Positions 23,595 to 30,657 of a stretch of DNA of 33,741 nt are shown piece by piece. The DNA comes from Cyanobacteriota bacterium (lineage in GTDB: Bacteria > Cyanobacteriota > Cyanobacteriia > Cyanobacteriales > Microcoleaceae). The translations under genes and the position numbers were made by a program. Location: the NCBI GenBank assembly GCA_025362325.1, contig JANYGO010000045.1, positions 1 through 33,741 on the forward strand, written 5' to 3'. Below the pieces are notes generated by a model. That model did no database searches, had not been told where the DNA came from, and saw only the letters and a list, made by a program, of their open reading frames with translations. Every line of letters begins with the position of its first letter. The stretch's first letter is position 1.

Positions 23595-25271
23595 TTAAAA
23601 CCGAGTCAGCGAGTCTGTTCCTGCTGTGGAAAACTCTGTCAAAGCGCTGAGAGCAACGTTAAACAGGCGGCTTGGTTGCAAGTCTTCCTTGATTAAGTTC
23701 CACAGGCGGCGAACTTCTTCGGTGTGGAGCCGATCGTCCTCAATCAATGCCAATATCAATTGGCGTCTCAAAAACGACCCTTCCTCTGACAGCAAAAATT
23801 GCAAGCCTAGTTGGGCGGTGGGTAGCAGGTCGAAACTGCGATCGGACCTAGCGATCGCGATCATCTCCTCCAGCCTGTCCCACTGAAATTTGCCATCTTT
23901 GAATAATACCTCAATCAGGCGCCGCCGCAGTGCTGGAGATTCCCCGTTCAACAAACGGCGCGCGACGTAAGGATACGCCACCTCGACTATTTTGAAATCG
24001 GGATTCAGCGTCAGGGCCAAACCTTCTTCTGTTACCAGAGAGCGAATAATTAAGGCAAATTTTGCCGGCACTCGGAAAGGATAATCGTACATCAACTCGG
24101 AAAACTGGTCTGTAATCGTCTTGAAGTTAAAATCTGCCACCTTTTCGCCGACGATATCGCCGAGCACAGATTCCAGCGCCGGGACGATCGGCAGAATATC
24201 TGTGTCTGGAGTCAAAAAGCCGAGTTTGACAAAATCCTGGGCTAACTGTAAATAATCTTTGTTGATCAAATGAACCACAGAATCAACCAAAGTTTCTTTA
24301 GTTCCTTCTTCCATCTGATCCATCATCCCAAAATCGATGTAAGCCATGCGGCCGTCCGCTAAAGCAAACAGATTTCCTGGATGGGGGTCAGCGTGAAAAA
24401 ATCCGTGTTCCAGCAACTGCCGCAAACCGCTGCGGACTCCGACTTCAATTAAGCTATCGATATCTAAACCTGCGGCTTTCACACTTGCAATATCTGTCAG
24501 CTTGATGCCGTCAATCCATTCGAGAGTGAGAACGCATTTTGAAGTATAGCGCCAGTAAATGCTCGGAACTTTTACTGTCGGGTCGTCGGCAAAATTTGTT
24601 GCAAATTTTTCGGCGTTGCGACCTTCATTGATATAATCAATTTCCTCGAATAATTTGATGCCGAATTCATCGACTATCAAACAGAGGTCGTGACCGAGAT
24701 TCAGTGGCAGCAAGGGGCCCAACAATCCAGCAGCCCAGCGCATTAAGTAAAGGTCGAGGCTCAAGATTGGCAGCAAATTCGGTCGCTGCACCTTGACTGC
24801 GACTTCTTCACCCGTCATCAGACGCGCTTGATACACTTGACCGAGACTTGCAGCAGCGACAGGTTCGGGGGAGATTTTGCTGTATGTTTCGCTAATTTTG
24901 CGATCGAGTTCCGCTTCAATAATCTGGAAAGCCAGCGCCGAGTCAAAGGGCGGCAACTGATCCTGAAGTTTGATCAGTTCTTTGAGAAAGTCTTTGCGGA
25001 TCAAGTCGGGTCTGGTAGAAAGGGCTTGGCCGACTTTAATGAAAGTGGGGCCCAAGCGAGTGAGTATTTGTCGCAGGTGGGCGGCGCGTTCCGGCTGGTG
25101 TGCTGCGACTTCGTGCTGCCAACTGTCCCACAGCATCCCCAGCGCGAAGCCTGCAAAAGACCAAATAACGGTAATTGCTCGCCAAATTGCTTTCCAAGGA
25201 CGGTTGCGGTAATACTGAGCGATCGCTTGTGGATCGTAGCGTCTAGCCTGAGTGAATTGATACTGAGGCAC
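23595..25271 (-). CDS. ABC1/UbiB (ADCK)-family atypical kinase-like protein
   Basis: A 558-residue protein with the full ABC1 set: KxGQ motif FIKVGQALSTRPD (79-82), alanine-rich nucleotide loop AAASLGQV (139-146), lysine VAVK (157-160), catalytic HADPHPGN (293-300) and metal-binding YIDFG (312-315). Family members are membrane-associated ATPases that support quinone or prenyl-lipid metabolism (UbiB, Coq8, plastid ABC1K proteins); cyanobacteria have several paralogues, so the exact role is open. An N-terminal hydrophobic stretch (AIWRAITVIWSFAGFALGML) is usual. The start is GTG 25271 (MPQYQFTQARRYDPQAI); no better start was seen. It appears to be a single-gene unit. Confidence 0.93.
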   Translation of the reverse strand: MPQYQFTQARRYDPQAIAQYYRNRPWKAIWRAITVIWSFAGFALGMLWDSWQHEVAAHQPERAAHLRQILTRLGPTFIKVGQALSTRPDLIRKDFLKELIKLQDQLPPFDSALAFQIIEAELDRKISETYSKISPEPVAAASLGQVYQARLMTGEEVAVKVQRPNLLPILSLDLYLMRWAAGLLGPLLPLNLGHDLCLIVDEFGIKLFEEIDYINEGRNAEKFATNFADDPTVKVPSIYWRYTSKCVLTLEWIDGIKLTDIASVKAAGLDIDSLIEVGVRSGLRQLLEHGFFHADPHPGNLFALADGRMAYIDFGMMDQMEEGTKETLVDSVVHLINKDYLQLAQDFVKLGFLTPDTDILPIVPALESVLGDIVGEKVADFNFKTITDQFSELMYDYPFRVPAKFALIIRSLVTEEGLALTLNPDFKIVEVAYPYVARRLLNGESPALRRRLIEVLFKDGKFQWDRLEEMIAIARSDRSFDLLPTAQLGLQFLLSEEGSFLRRQLILALIEDDRLHTEEVRRLWNLIKEDLQPSRLFNVALSALTEFSTAGTDSLTRF

Positions 25272-25323
25272 TCGTTTATTTTCCTCTGATTTTATGAAAA
25301 TTACAGGTTAAATTGAGAATTGG

Positions 25324-25362
25324 GCATCGGGCCCAAGAGCATCGGGCCCAAGAGCATCGGGG
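25324..25362. repeat. Tandem repeat GCATCGGGCCCAAGA
   Basis: Two exact 15-bp copies (25324-25338, 25339-25353) followed by a partial third (GCATCGGGG). GGGCCC makes each copy partly palindromic. Confidence 0.8.
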
Positions 25363-25551
25363 ATGGGAAGTCGAAAGTTCAAACATTCTTTATTCTTCCT
25401 TTTTCCTTCTTCAGGCTTGACTTCTTCCCTCCGACCTCTTCCTTCTTCCTTCATCATTGACCGATCGCATTGCAAGTTTTAGGCGAGCGGAAAATGCACC
25501 CGTTCGAGGCGGATTGCTAGCCTAAATTTGTTTCTTTTCATTAAGATTATA

Positions 25552-25565
25552 GTACATAAAAGTAC
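25552..25565. promoter_or_regulatory. Candidate NtcA-type site GTA-N8-TAC
   Basis: GTACATAAAAGTAC fits the GTA-N8-TAC consensus of the cyanobacterial nitrogen regulator NtcA. It lies 281 bp before the ABC1-like start. A TATAAT follows one base after TAC on the minus strand, too close for the usual activator spacing of about 22 bases; a repressing position or chance occurrence is possible. Confidence 0.25.
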
Positions 25566-25692
25566 AAGTCCTCAGTCAAAATACTTAATAGATTTCCCCG
25601 CTCGCGGAAACAGTACGGCACTCCAACCATACAATTCCGGTAGTCAGGAAAGCGTTTCTCTCTCCAGGGGCTCACACAAAAGCTACTAAATG

Positions 25693-26841
25693 TTATCCGC
25701 CCTGTGCCAAACAATCTTTCAGCCCATAAATCGCCCGCTCTTGTTGATCCCTGGTCAGTTCCGGGAACATCGGCAAAGACAACACCTTGCGACAAACTTG
25801 CTCAGCCACCGGCAACTGACCAGCTTGATAGCCCAAAGATTTATAAACAGGTTGGAGGTGCAAAGGTAGCGGATAGTAAACCATCGAACCGATGCCGCAT
25901 TCCTGCAACTTAATCCGCAGCGAGTCTCGGAAATTGCCAGAGGGATTTTGCACGTCTTCTTGACTTGTCAGCCGGATTGTGTATTGATTCCAAACTCCCT
26001 TGGCTGCCGGCAACTCTTTGGGGACTGCAACTCCGGGCACGCGGGAGAGAAATTCGCCATAAACTGTCGCGATCGATCGCCTTTGGGAGTTCCAACTGTC
26101 GAGATACCGCAATTTAATGCTGAGAATCACCGCTTGCAGGGCATCCAGACGGCTGTTGTAGCCAATTTCTTCGTAAAAATACCTAGAAGACTGTCCGTGT
26201 TCTTTGAGCATTCTCATGGAAGCTGCGAGCTCGGGGTCGTTTGTCGTCACCGCGCCACCGTCACCGCAAGCGCCTAAATTTTTAGTCGGATAAAAGCTGA
26301 AACAGCCGACATGGCCGATGCTGCCGACTTTTCGAGACTGCCACTCTGCGCCGACAGACTGGGCGCAATCTTCGATTACGGCTAAGTTATGCTTGGTGGC
26401 AATTTCCATCAACCGAGTCATATCTGTGGGTTGTCCGAAGATGTGAACCGGCATAATTGCCTTGGTTTTTTCGGTGATTGCTGCTTCCAAGAGCTCGACA
26501 TTCAGATTAAAAGTTCCGCTGTCAATATCGACAAACACGGGAGTTGCACCCACAGCGCTAATTGTCTCAGCCGAAGCGAAAAAGGTAAAAGGAGTGGTAA
26601 TCACTTCATCGCCGGGGCCAATTTTGAGGGCTCGCAAGGCCAAAATCAGCGCATCGGTGCCGGAGTTGCAGCCAACGCAGTCGGAAACGCCGATATAGTC
26701 GGCAAACTCTCGCTCAAAACTCTTGACGGCGGGCCCGCCTACGTAGCCGCCAGAGGCGAGCACTTTTTGCACCGCAGCGCTGATTTCGTCGCCAATCTGG
26801 GCGTACTGCTGGGTTAAGTCGAGGGGGGGAACGTTATTCAC
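25693..26841 (-). CDS. DegT/DnrJ/EryC1/StrS-family PLP aminotransferase
   Basis: A 382-residue sugar aminotransferase-type enzyme. The PLP lysine is K187 in SFYPTKNLGACGDGGAV. EDCAQSVGAEW (157-167) holds the cofactor-contacting acidic residue, and CNSGTDAL (58-65) the phosphate-binding turn. EHGQSSRYFYEEIGYNSRLD is a conserved family stretch. The family transaminates keto-sugar nucleotides for surface glycans, so it may serve the cluster about 4 kb away, though other substrates are known. The start is uncertain: GTG at 26841 gives the usual MNNVPPLDLTQQY, while a TTG at 26862 adds seven residues. It is divergent from the FetB-like gene; the 127-bp space between holds both promoters. Confidence 0.9.
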   Translation of the reverse strand: MNNVPPLDLTQQYAQIGDEISAAVQKVLASGGYVGGPAVKSFEREFADYIGVSDCVGCNSGTDALILALRALKIGPGDEVITTPFTFFASAETISAVGATPVFVDIDSGTFNLNVELLEAAITEKTKAIMPVHIFGQPTDMTRLMEIATKHNLAVIEDCAQSVGAEWQSRKVGSIGHVGCFSFYPTKNLGACGDGGAVTTNDPELAASMRMLKEHGQSSRYFYEEIGYNSRLDALQAVILSIKLRYLDSWNSQRRSIATVYGEFLSRVPGVAVPKELPAAKGVWNQYTIRLTSQEDVQNPSGNFRDSLRIKLQECGIGSMVYYPLPLHLQPVYKSLGYQAGQLPVAEQVCRKVLSLPMFPELTRDQQERAIYGLKDCLAQGG

Positions 26842-26968
26842 TCTTGACACCACAAATTGCAACCATCATCAAAGCAAATTTTTACAGTAAAAATGTTTTT
26901 CAGAAACCTTTATTCAAATATCTTATAGTTGGACGGGCAAACAATCACTTTATCGAAAGGGTGCGCGT

Positions 26969-27748
26969 GTGTTAATTCAGCTAGATTTTACGGATTTGGG
27001 TTGGGCTTTGGGGATGGTGGCGATCGCGATCGGGCTTTCGGCGTGGCAGGGATTGGGATTGGAGGGGGCGCTGGCGATCGCGGCGGGGCGCACCCTGATC
27101 CAGCTAGTCGGAGTCGGCTACGTGCTCGCCGTGGTGTTTGCCCCGGAGGGAAAAAATCCTTGGCTGGTGCTAGCAGTTTTAGCAATCATGCTGACAACAG
27201 CTAGCATGGTGGCCACTAACCGCATCAGCAAAAAAATCAAGCACCTACTGCCGTTAGTTTCTGGCTCAATTTTTATCAGTACGGCCTTGACTTTGGGCTA
27301 TACAAACTTGCTAATTTTGCAACCTGACCCCTGGTACGAACCGCAGTACCTGATTCCCTTAGCGGGGATGATTTTGGGCAATGCGATGAACTCTGGGGCG
27401 ATCGCGGGCGAAAGACTTGTGAGTACAGTTAACAGCAGCCAGTTAGAAATAGAAACCCATTTAAGTCTAGGTTCAACCCCGCAGCAAGCAGTAAAACAGT
27501 ACCGCAAAGATGCGATCAAAGCTGGATTAATCCCGACATTAAACACAATGACTGTCGTAGGAATCGTCACCTTACCGGGAATGATGACAGGTCAAATGCT
27601 GAGTGGTGTCAGTCCTCTCGATGCAGCATCTTACCAGATTTTGATTATGTTTGTGTTAGCGCTGGCAACATTAATCGCAACTCTGTTGTTGACTGAGGGA
27701 TTGTCCCGGAGGTTTTTTAATCAAGATGCACAATTAATCAAATGGTAA
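26969..27748 (+). CDS. fetB: FetB/YbbM-like (UPF0014) membrane permease
   Basis: A 259-residue integral membrane protein with about seven hydrophobic segments. AGRTLIQLVGVGYVLAVVF, GMILGNAMNSGAIAGERL and LPGMMTGQMLSGVSPLDAA are characteristic of the UPF0014 family. The E. coli member FetB pairs with the ATPase FetA in iron export and oxidative-stress resistance. No fetA-like ATPase gene lies next to it here, so the partner would be encoded elsewhere or the role differs. The start is GTG 26969 with AAAGG eleven bases upstream. A palindrome of the GGTTCGTAGTG family begins on the very next base after the TAA. Confidence 0.85.
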   Translation: MLIQLDFTDLGWALGMVAIAIGLSAWQGLGLEGALAIAAGRTLIQLVGVGYVLAVVFAPEGKNPWLVLAVLAIMLTTASMVATNRISKKIKHLLPLVSGSIFISTALTLGYTNLLILQPDPWYEPQYLIPLAGMILGNAMNSGAIAGERLVSTVNSSQLEIETHLSLGSTPQQAVKQYRKDAIKAGLIPTLNTMTVVGIVTLPGMMTGQMLSGVSPLDAASYQILIMFVLALATLIATLLLTEGLSRRFFNQDAQLIKW

Positions 27749-27810
27749 GGTTCGTAGTGAGGACTTCAGTCCTCTGAATTTGATGCGGACTAAAGTCCTC
27801 ACTACGAACC
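27749..27810. repeat. 62-bp palindromic element (GGTTCGTAGTGAGGACTT family)
   Basis: Perfect 18-bp inverted arms, 27749-27766 and 27793-27810, beginning on the base after the fetB-like stop. The interior carries a degenerate AGTCCTC...GCGGACT pair, like 10337-10396. It is followed by AATTTTCTAA and may double as a terminator. Confidence 0.85.
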
Positions 27811-27822
27811 AATTTTCTAACT

Positions 27823-27935
27823 GGTTCCCAGGCTCTGCCTGAGGAACCCATATAAGCGAGGCTCTGCCTCGTCACTGCTCACGAAATGGAGGCAGAGCCT
27901 CCGGATCTACGTTACCAGGCTGGAGCCTGGTAACG
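27823..27935. repeat. Cluster of four small palindromes (GGCTCTGCC / CCAGGCTGGAGCCTGG)
   Basis: Four hairpins lie in a row: GGTTCC...GGAACC (27823-27848), GAGGC-TCT-GCCTC (27858-27870), GGAGGC-AGA-GCCTCC (27888-27902), and a 12-bp stem CGTTACCAGGCT with a two-base loop (27910-27935). The first three share GGCTCTGCC or its inverse GGCAGAGCC, so they look like broken copies of one REP-like unit. Confidence 0.8.
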
Positions 27936-27952
27936 AGTAACTAGACCAATTT

Positions 27953-28186
27953 CTAGGCTTTGCGTTTGATCAAAACGCTAATAAATTGTCCCGGCTTTGG
28001 GCCTCGCTGTAACTTACTCCAATCACCGACGGCGGCAAATCCCAGCCTGTACAAGGTGTGGATAGTTTCTAATACGGTTTTGCGGGAACCGACAACAGTT
28101 ATCTGCACGATTTCCTGTTCCGATACTGCTGAACCGTCATTTGGCTGCACGGAAGAGTTATCGTCAGGCAAAAATTCCTGTGACAT
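27953..28186 (-). CDS. Small conserved cyanobacterial protein, function unknown
   Basis: A 77-residue soluble protein. After a low-complexity acidic N-terminus (MSQEFLPDDNSSVQPNDGSA) comes a conserved-looking block: IVQITVVGSRKTVLETIHTL, then YRLGFAAVGDWSKLQRGPKP, ending in a beta strand ISVLIKRKA. The block suggests a small alpha/beta domain, but I do not know a function. ATG 28186 has AGGAGA eight bases upstream, which decides the start against a longer frame beginning at 28294. The gene ends close to the palindrome cluster that follows fetB. Confidence 0.75.
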   Translation of the reverse strand: MSQEFLPDDNSSVQPNDGSAVSEQEIVQITVVGSRKTVLETIHTLYRLGFAAVGDWSKLQRGPKPGQFISVLIKRKA

Positions 28187-28290
28187 AATTATGGTCTCCT
28201 GGTTTTTGGTTTTCTGCGAGGAAAACCCAAAAACCCAGCCGCCCCGCATACTAACAAAAGGCAGGGCGGCCACAGAGAATGCTAAGATTC

Positions 28291-28533
28291 TCAATCAGCC
28301 TCCAGACTGCTCGTCTCAGTTTGGCGGTTAGCTGTCCGTTGCTGCTGGTTACAGCTTCGGGCAGTGCAACTAGATTTTCGGGCGATCGTGGCTGCTTCAT
28401 CTTCAAGCAAAGCAACCTTAATTTCACAGAGTAGCCGCAACTGGGGGCCGCCGTCAATACATTTAAGATTTTAGATTCTCGTCCCACAACTCGGACACTC
28501 TCTCTGAAATTCATCCCACAAATTAATACTCAT
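28291..28533 (-). pseudogene. Zinc-ribbon-like small protein gene interrupted by TAA
   Basis: Reading from ATG 28533, 20 codons give MSINLWDEFQRECPSCGTRI, then TAA (28471-28473). In the same frame 59 further sense codons follow to TGA at 28291: NLKCIDGGPQLRLLCEIKVA, LLEDEAATIARKSSCTARSC and a Q/R/T-rich end. CPSCG plus later cysteines suggest a small metal-binding domain, and the post-stop part looks strongly coding. The simplest reading is a nonsense mutation in a gene of about 80 codons. Alternatively only the 20-residue peptide is made. The overlapping frame 28251-28514 has less natural content and was not called. Confidence 0.4.
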
Positions 28534-28591
28534 CCACAAAATCTGGATGAACCCACAGAAATTCGCGGCGCTGGTTCTGCACCCTACTCTT

Positions 28592-29359
28592 TTACTCAGC
28601 AGAACCAATGATGGGAATTAATCGTTCCTCGATTTCACAAATATAGGCTGTCAACCCTGTCTTAACACCTTTTTCTCGCAGATGTTCGAGACTTGTTTCT
28701 TCCCAGCACGGTTGTTCGCGCTCCATTTTGCCACCTGTGAGCTTTTCGACAACAACTTTCGGATTTCTAAGGCGATCGCCATCTTCCAATGAATTAGAGC
28801 GCAGTCTGTGTGACTCCTCGCAAGGATTAAACGTCAATTCGGTTGTTATTTTTTGCAGAATTTGTTTTTGCTCGGGATTAGAGGGAATAAACCCATTCTA
28901 CACCCAGGCTTCCCGCATTTTGTCGGCTGTACCGATAATAATTGCTAATTTAGGTTGTTGATTTATTAGTTTCGAACGTACTTGCTCGATATGTTTTTTT
29001 CGCTCAGCTTGATTGTCTAAATCACGGATAAAAATAACGGCTTTAATCTCTCTCTTTTGTTTGTATTGTAGAAAGCTGATTAACTTGATGATTTTATTAG
29101 CTGATTGACCATCACTTTTGAATTTTCCATTGGATCTGATGGTTGGAAACTTGAATTGATCGGCAAAACGTTTAGTTATATCATCGATGTTTTTCCAGCA
29201 AGAATTCTCTGTGCCAGCTTCTAAACCACTCCATTGATATAGATGTTGCAGCATCTCAGCGTCTAACCAGTCAATTTTTTGCACTAAAGTGCGATCGGCT
29301 AATTTAGTAGCGGTGCGTGCGTCGGCGCTACTTTCTACAATCACCACAAACTCAATCAT
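28592..29359 (-). pseudogene. TOPRIM/DUF4276-like protein gene interrupted by TAG
   Basis: From ATG 29359 the frame runs 153 codons, meets TAG (28898-28900), then continues open for 101 codons to TAA at 28592. The first part has a TOPRIM layout: FVVIVESSADARTATKL with the catalytic-type Glu, AVIFIRDLDNQ giving DxD, and LAIIIGTADKMREAW as the third strand. The continuation (NGFIPSNPEQKQILQKITTE, FNPCEESHRL, GKMEREQPCWEET) completes a protein of about 254 residues. ATG overlaps the upstream ATPase stop by eight bases (ATGATTGA) with AGGGGA before it, so the pair is coupled. Either a disabled nuclease-like partner or a sequencing/readthrough case. Confidence 0.75.
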
Positions 29360-30488
29360 TGATTTCCCCTGCAATCACCCAATCTTCTCCCTCCGCATCC
29401 CAGAATTCTCCGGTAGTTAAAGTTTGTTTTGCCCATTCTACATCAGGATGTTCATCCAATCGTTTGCAACGAGTAGCACCGGAGTTAGTGTTACTTAATA
29501 CATGAACCTGAGACGGAGTAAGTTCATCCACAATGTAAGGAGAATGGGTAGAAAAAATAATTTGCAGGTTGCTGTTTGCTTGAATAATTTCCTTGAAAAC
29601 AGCGATTAATTCTCGTTGCGCTTTTGGGTGGAGTCCCTGTTCAACATCCTCCAGTAACACTAAATTAGGTTGATATGGATTCATCAAAACAGTCAGTAAT
29701 CCGAGAGCGAGCATTGTTCCTTCGCTAATCGCATGGGCTGGAATGCGCTTACCAGTATTCATATCTAGGACAACTTCTTGCCCTGCCATTTCCTGACTTT
29801 CTTCGTAGGAAATAGACTTTCCATCGACTTCGATTAAGCGTTGGCGATTGACCATAGCTTTAGCTCGCCTTACCCCTACCTCACGTACACCTGGTACAAT
29901 CCGTTTCAACATTTCCTGTAAAGATTGAAATTTATCTGGAGCTTCGTCACGAAGATAGTCTAAGGTAGGTGCTAACCCTGAACCATCGAACTCAACTCGC
30001 GGGGTAATTGCATCGCTGTAAGCTGCTTTTGCAAGATTAGTAGCTACTAGCTTAAGATGAACTGCGTTTTTCAAAGATTGCTGAATTGGCTCTTCCGCAG
30101 TGATTAAGGATTTGTCTGAATTTACTATCCTATGTACCGGATTTTGATCGGCAATCCATGATGCTTTAAACTTCCACGTATGATTAACGTTTCCTCTCCA
30201 CTCATAGGAAGCTTCCCAATCATTTCGCTCTGGGTTTTTCCAAAAACCACTTGCAGTAACAGACATATTATCTTGCCCAATTGTTGTAATAAATTCAGGC
30301 GCTCTTTCATGATAAAAAATATTGTCAAATGATGAATTAGCAAGCCGACTGAGATAATGTAATGCTTGCAAAACTGATGTTTTACCAGAACTGTTTTGCC
30401 CTACCAGTGCGTGTAGGCGTGAATTGTCAAAATTAAGTTCTGTATCTTGATGACTTTTGAAGTTATGAAGTTTTACTTTTTCTAGCAT
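29352..30488 (-). CDS. AAA15/AAA21-like (OLD-type) ATPase, probable defence ATPase
   Basis: A 378-residue SMC/ABC-like ATPase. Walker A is GQNSSGKTS (30-38) after the N-terminal LEKVKLHNFKSHQDTELNFD, which is typical of RecF/OLD-type proteins. The signature-like ISEGTMLALG is near 254, Walker B LVLLEDVEQGLHP near 276, and the switch histidine FSTHSP near 315. The insert between them is small and lacks coiled coils. A strong AAAAGGAGG lies 11 bases before ATG 30488. The next gene (TOPRIM-like, overlapping) makes the pair resemble OLD, PARIS or related two-gene ATPase-TOPRIM antiphage modules. Identity with any named system is not established. Confidence 0.88.
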   Translation of the reverse strand: MLEKVKLHNFKSHQDTELNFDNSRLHALVGQNSSGKTSVLQALHYLSRLANSSFDNIFYHERAPEFITTIGQDNMSVTASGFWKNPERNDWEASYEWRGNVNHTWKFKASWIADQNPVHRIVNSDKSLITAEEPIQQSLKNAVHLKLVATNLAKAAYSDAITPRVEFDGSGLAPTLDYLRDEAPDKFQSLQEMLKRIVPGVREVGVRRAKAMVNRQRLIEVDGKSISYEESQEMAGQEVVLDMNTGKRIPAHAISEGTMLALGLLTVLMNPYQPNLVLLEDVEQGLHPKAQRELIAVFKEIIQANSNLQIIFSTHSPYIVDELTPSQVHVLSNTNSGATRCKRLDEHPDVEWAKQTLTTGEFWDAEGEDWVIAGEIND

Positions 30489-30499
30489 TTGATTTCTAA

Positions 30500-30508
30500 C
30501 CTCCTTTT
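30500..30508 (-). promoter_or_regulatory. Strong ribosome binding site of the ATPase gene
   Basis: AAAAGGAGG on the minus strand, 11 bases before ATG 30488. It is stronger than the sites before most genes in this window and supports this start. Confidence 0.75.
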
Positions 30509-30657
30509 ATACAGTTTGATTGCCGAAATTGTAGTGTATGTTCGGATGTTCTAAGTTGCTAGCGCACATTTAATTGTAACAATCCTGTTTCTTGAAACCA
30601 TGAGTGGGGCGTTGCTTCTAGCCCGCCCCAAAAACTAAAATTAAATGCCGCAACAGC

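Larger units (their letters stand above)
25272..25692. other. 421-bp intergenic region upstream of the ABC1-like gene
   Basis: Holds a 15-bp tandem repeat (25324-25362), a pyrimidine-rich stretch (about 25388-25455) and a GTA-N8-TAC palindrome at 25552-25565. The 82-codon minus frame across 25547-25795 overlaps the aminotransferase out of frame and has no recognisable content. The ABC1-like gene's promoter should be here. Confidence 0.6.

Noticed and set aside
24828-25289. 153-codon plus-strand frame opposite the ABC1-like gene
   Set aside because: It overlaps conserved ABC1 motifs on the other strand and has unnatural composition.
25948-26817. Plus-strand frames opposite the DegT-family aminotransferase
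   Set aside because: They are shadows of a clearly conserved enzyme; the PLP-site frame on the minus strand is decisive.
26929-27204. 91-codon glycine-rich frame overlapping the FetB-like start
   Set aside because: It is a frame-shifted reading of the membrane permease gene with low-complexity content.
28251-28514. 87-codon minus-strand frame
   Set aside because: The neighbouring frame over the same bases (28291-28533) has a zinc-ribbon-like start and a more natural helix-forming continuation despite its internal stop.
28592-28837. Separate 81-codon gene
   Set aside because: It is in the same frame as the TOPRIM-like gene upstream, separated only by one TAG and otherwise open; better explained as its C-terminal part.
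28592-30488. Direct assignment to PARIS or another named defence system
   Set aside because: The ATPase is shorter than I would expect for AriA, and the TOPRIM partner looks more DUF4276-like than DUF4435-like; only general resemblance can be supported.
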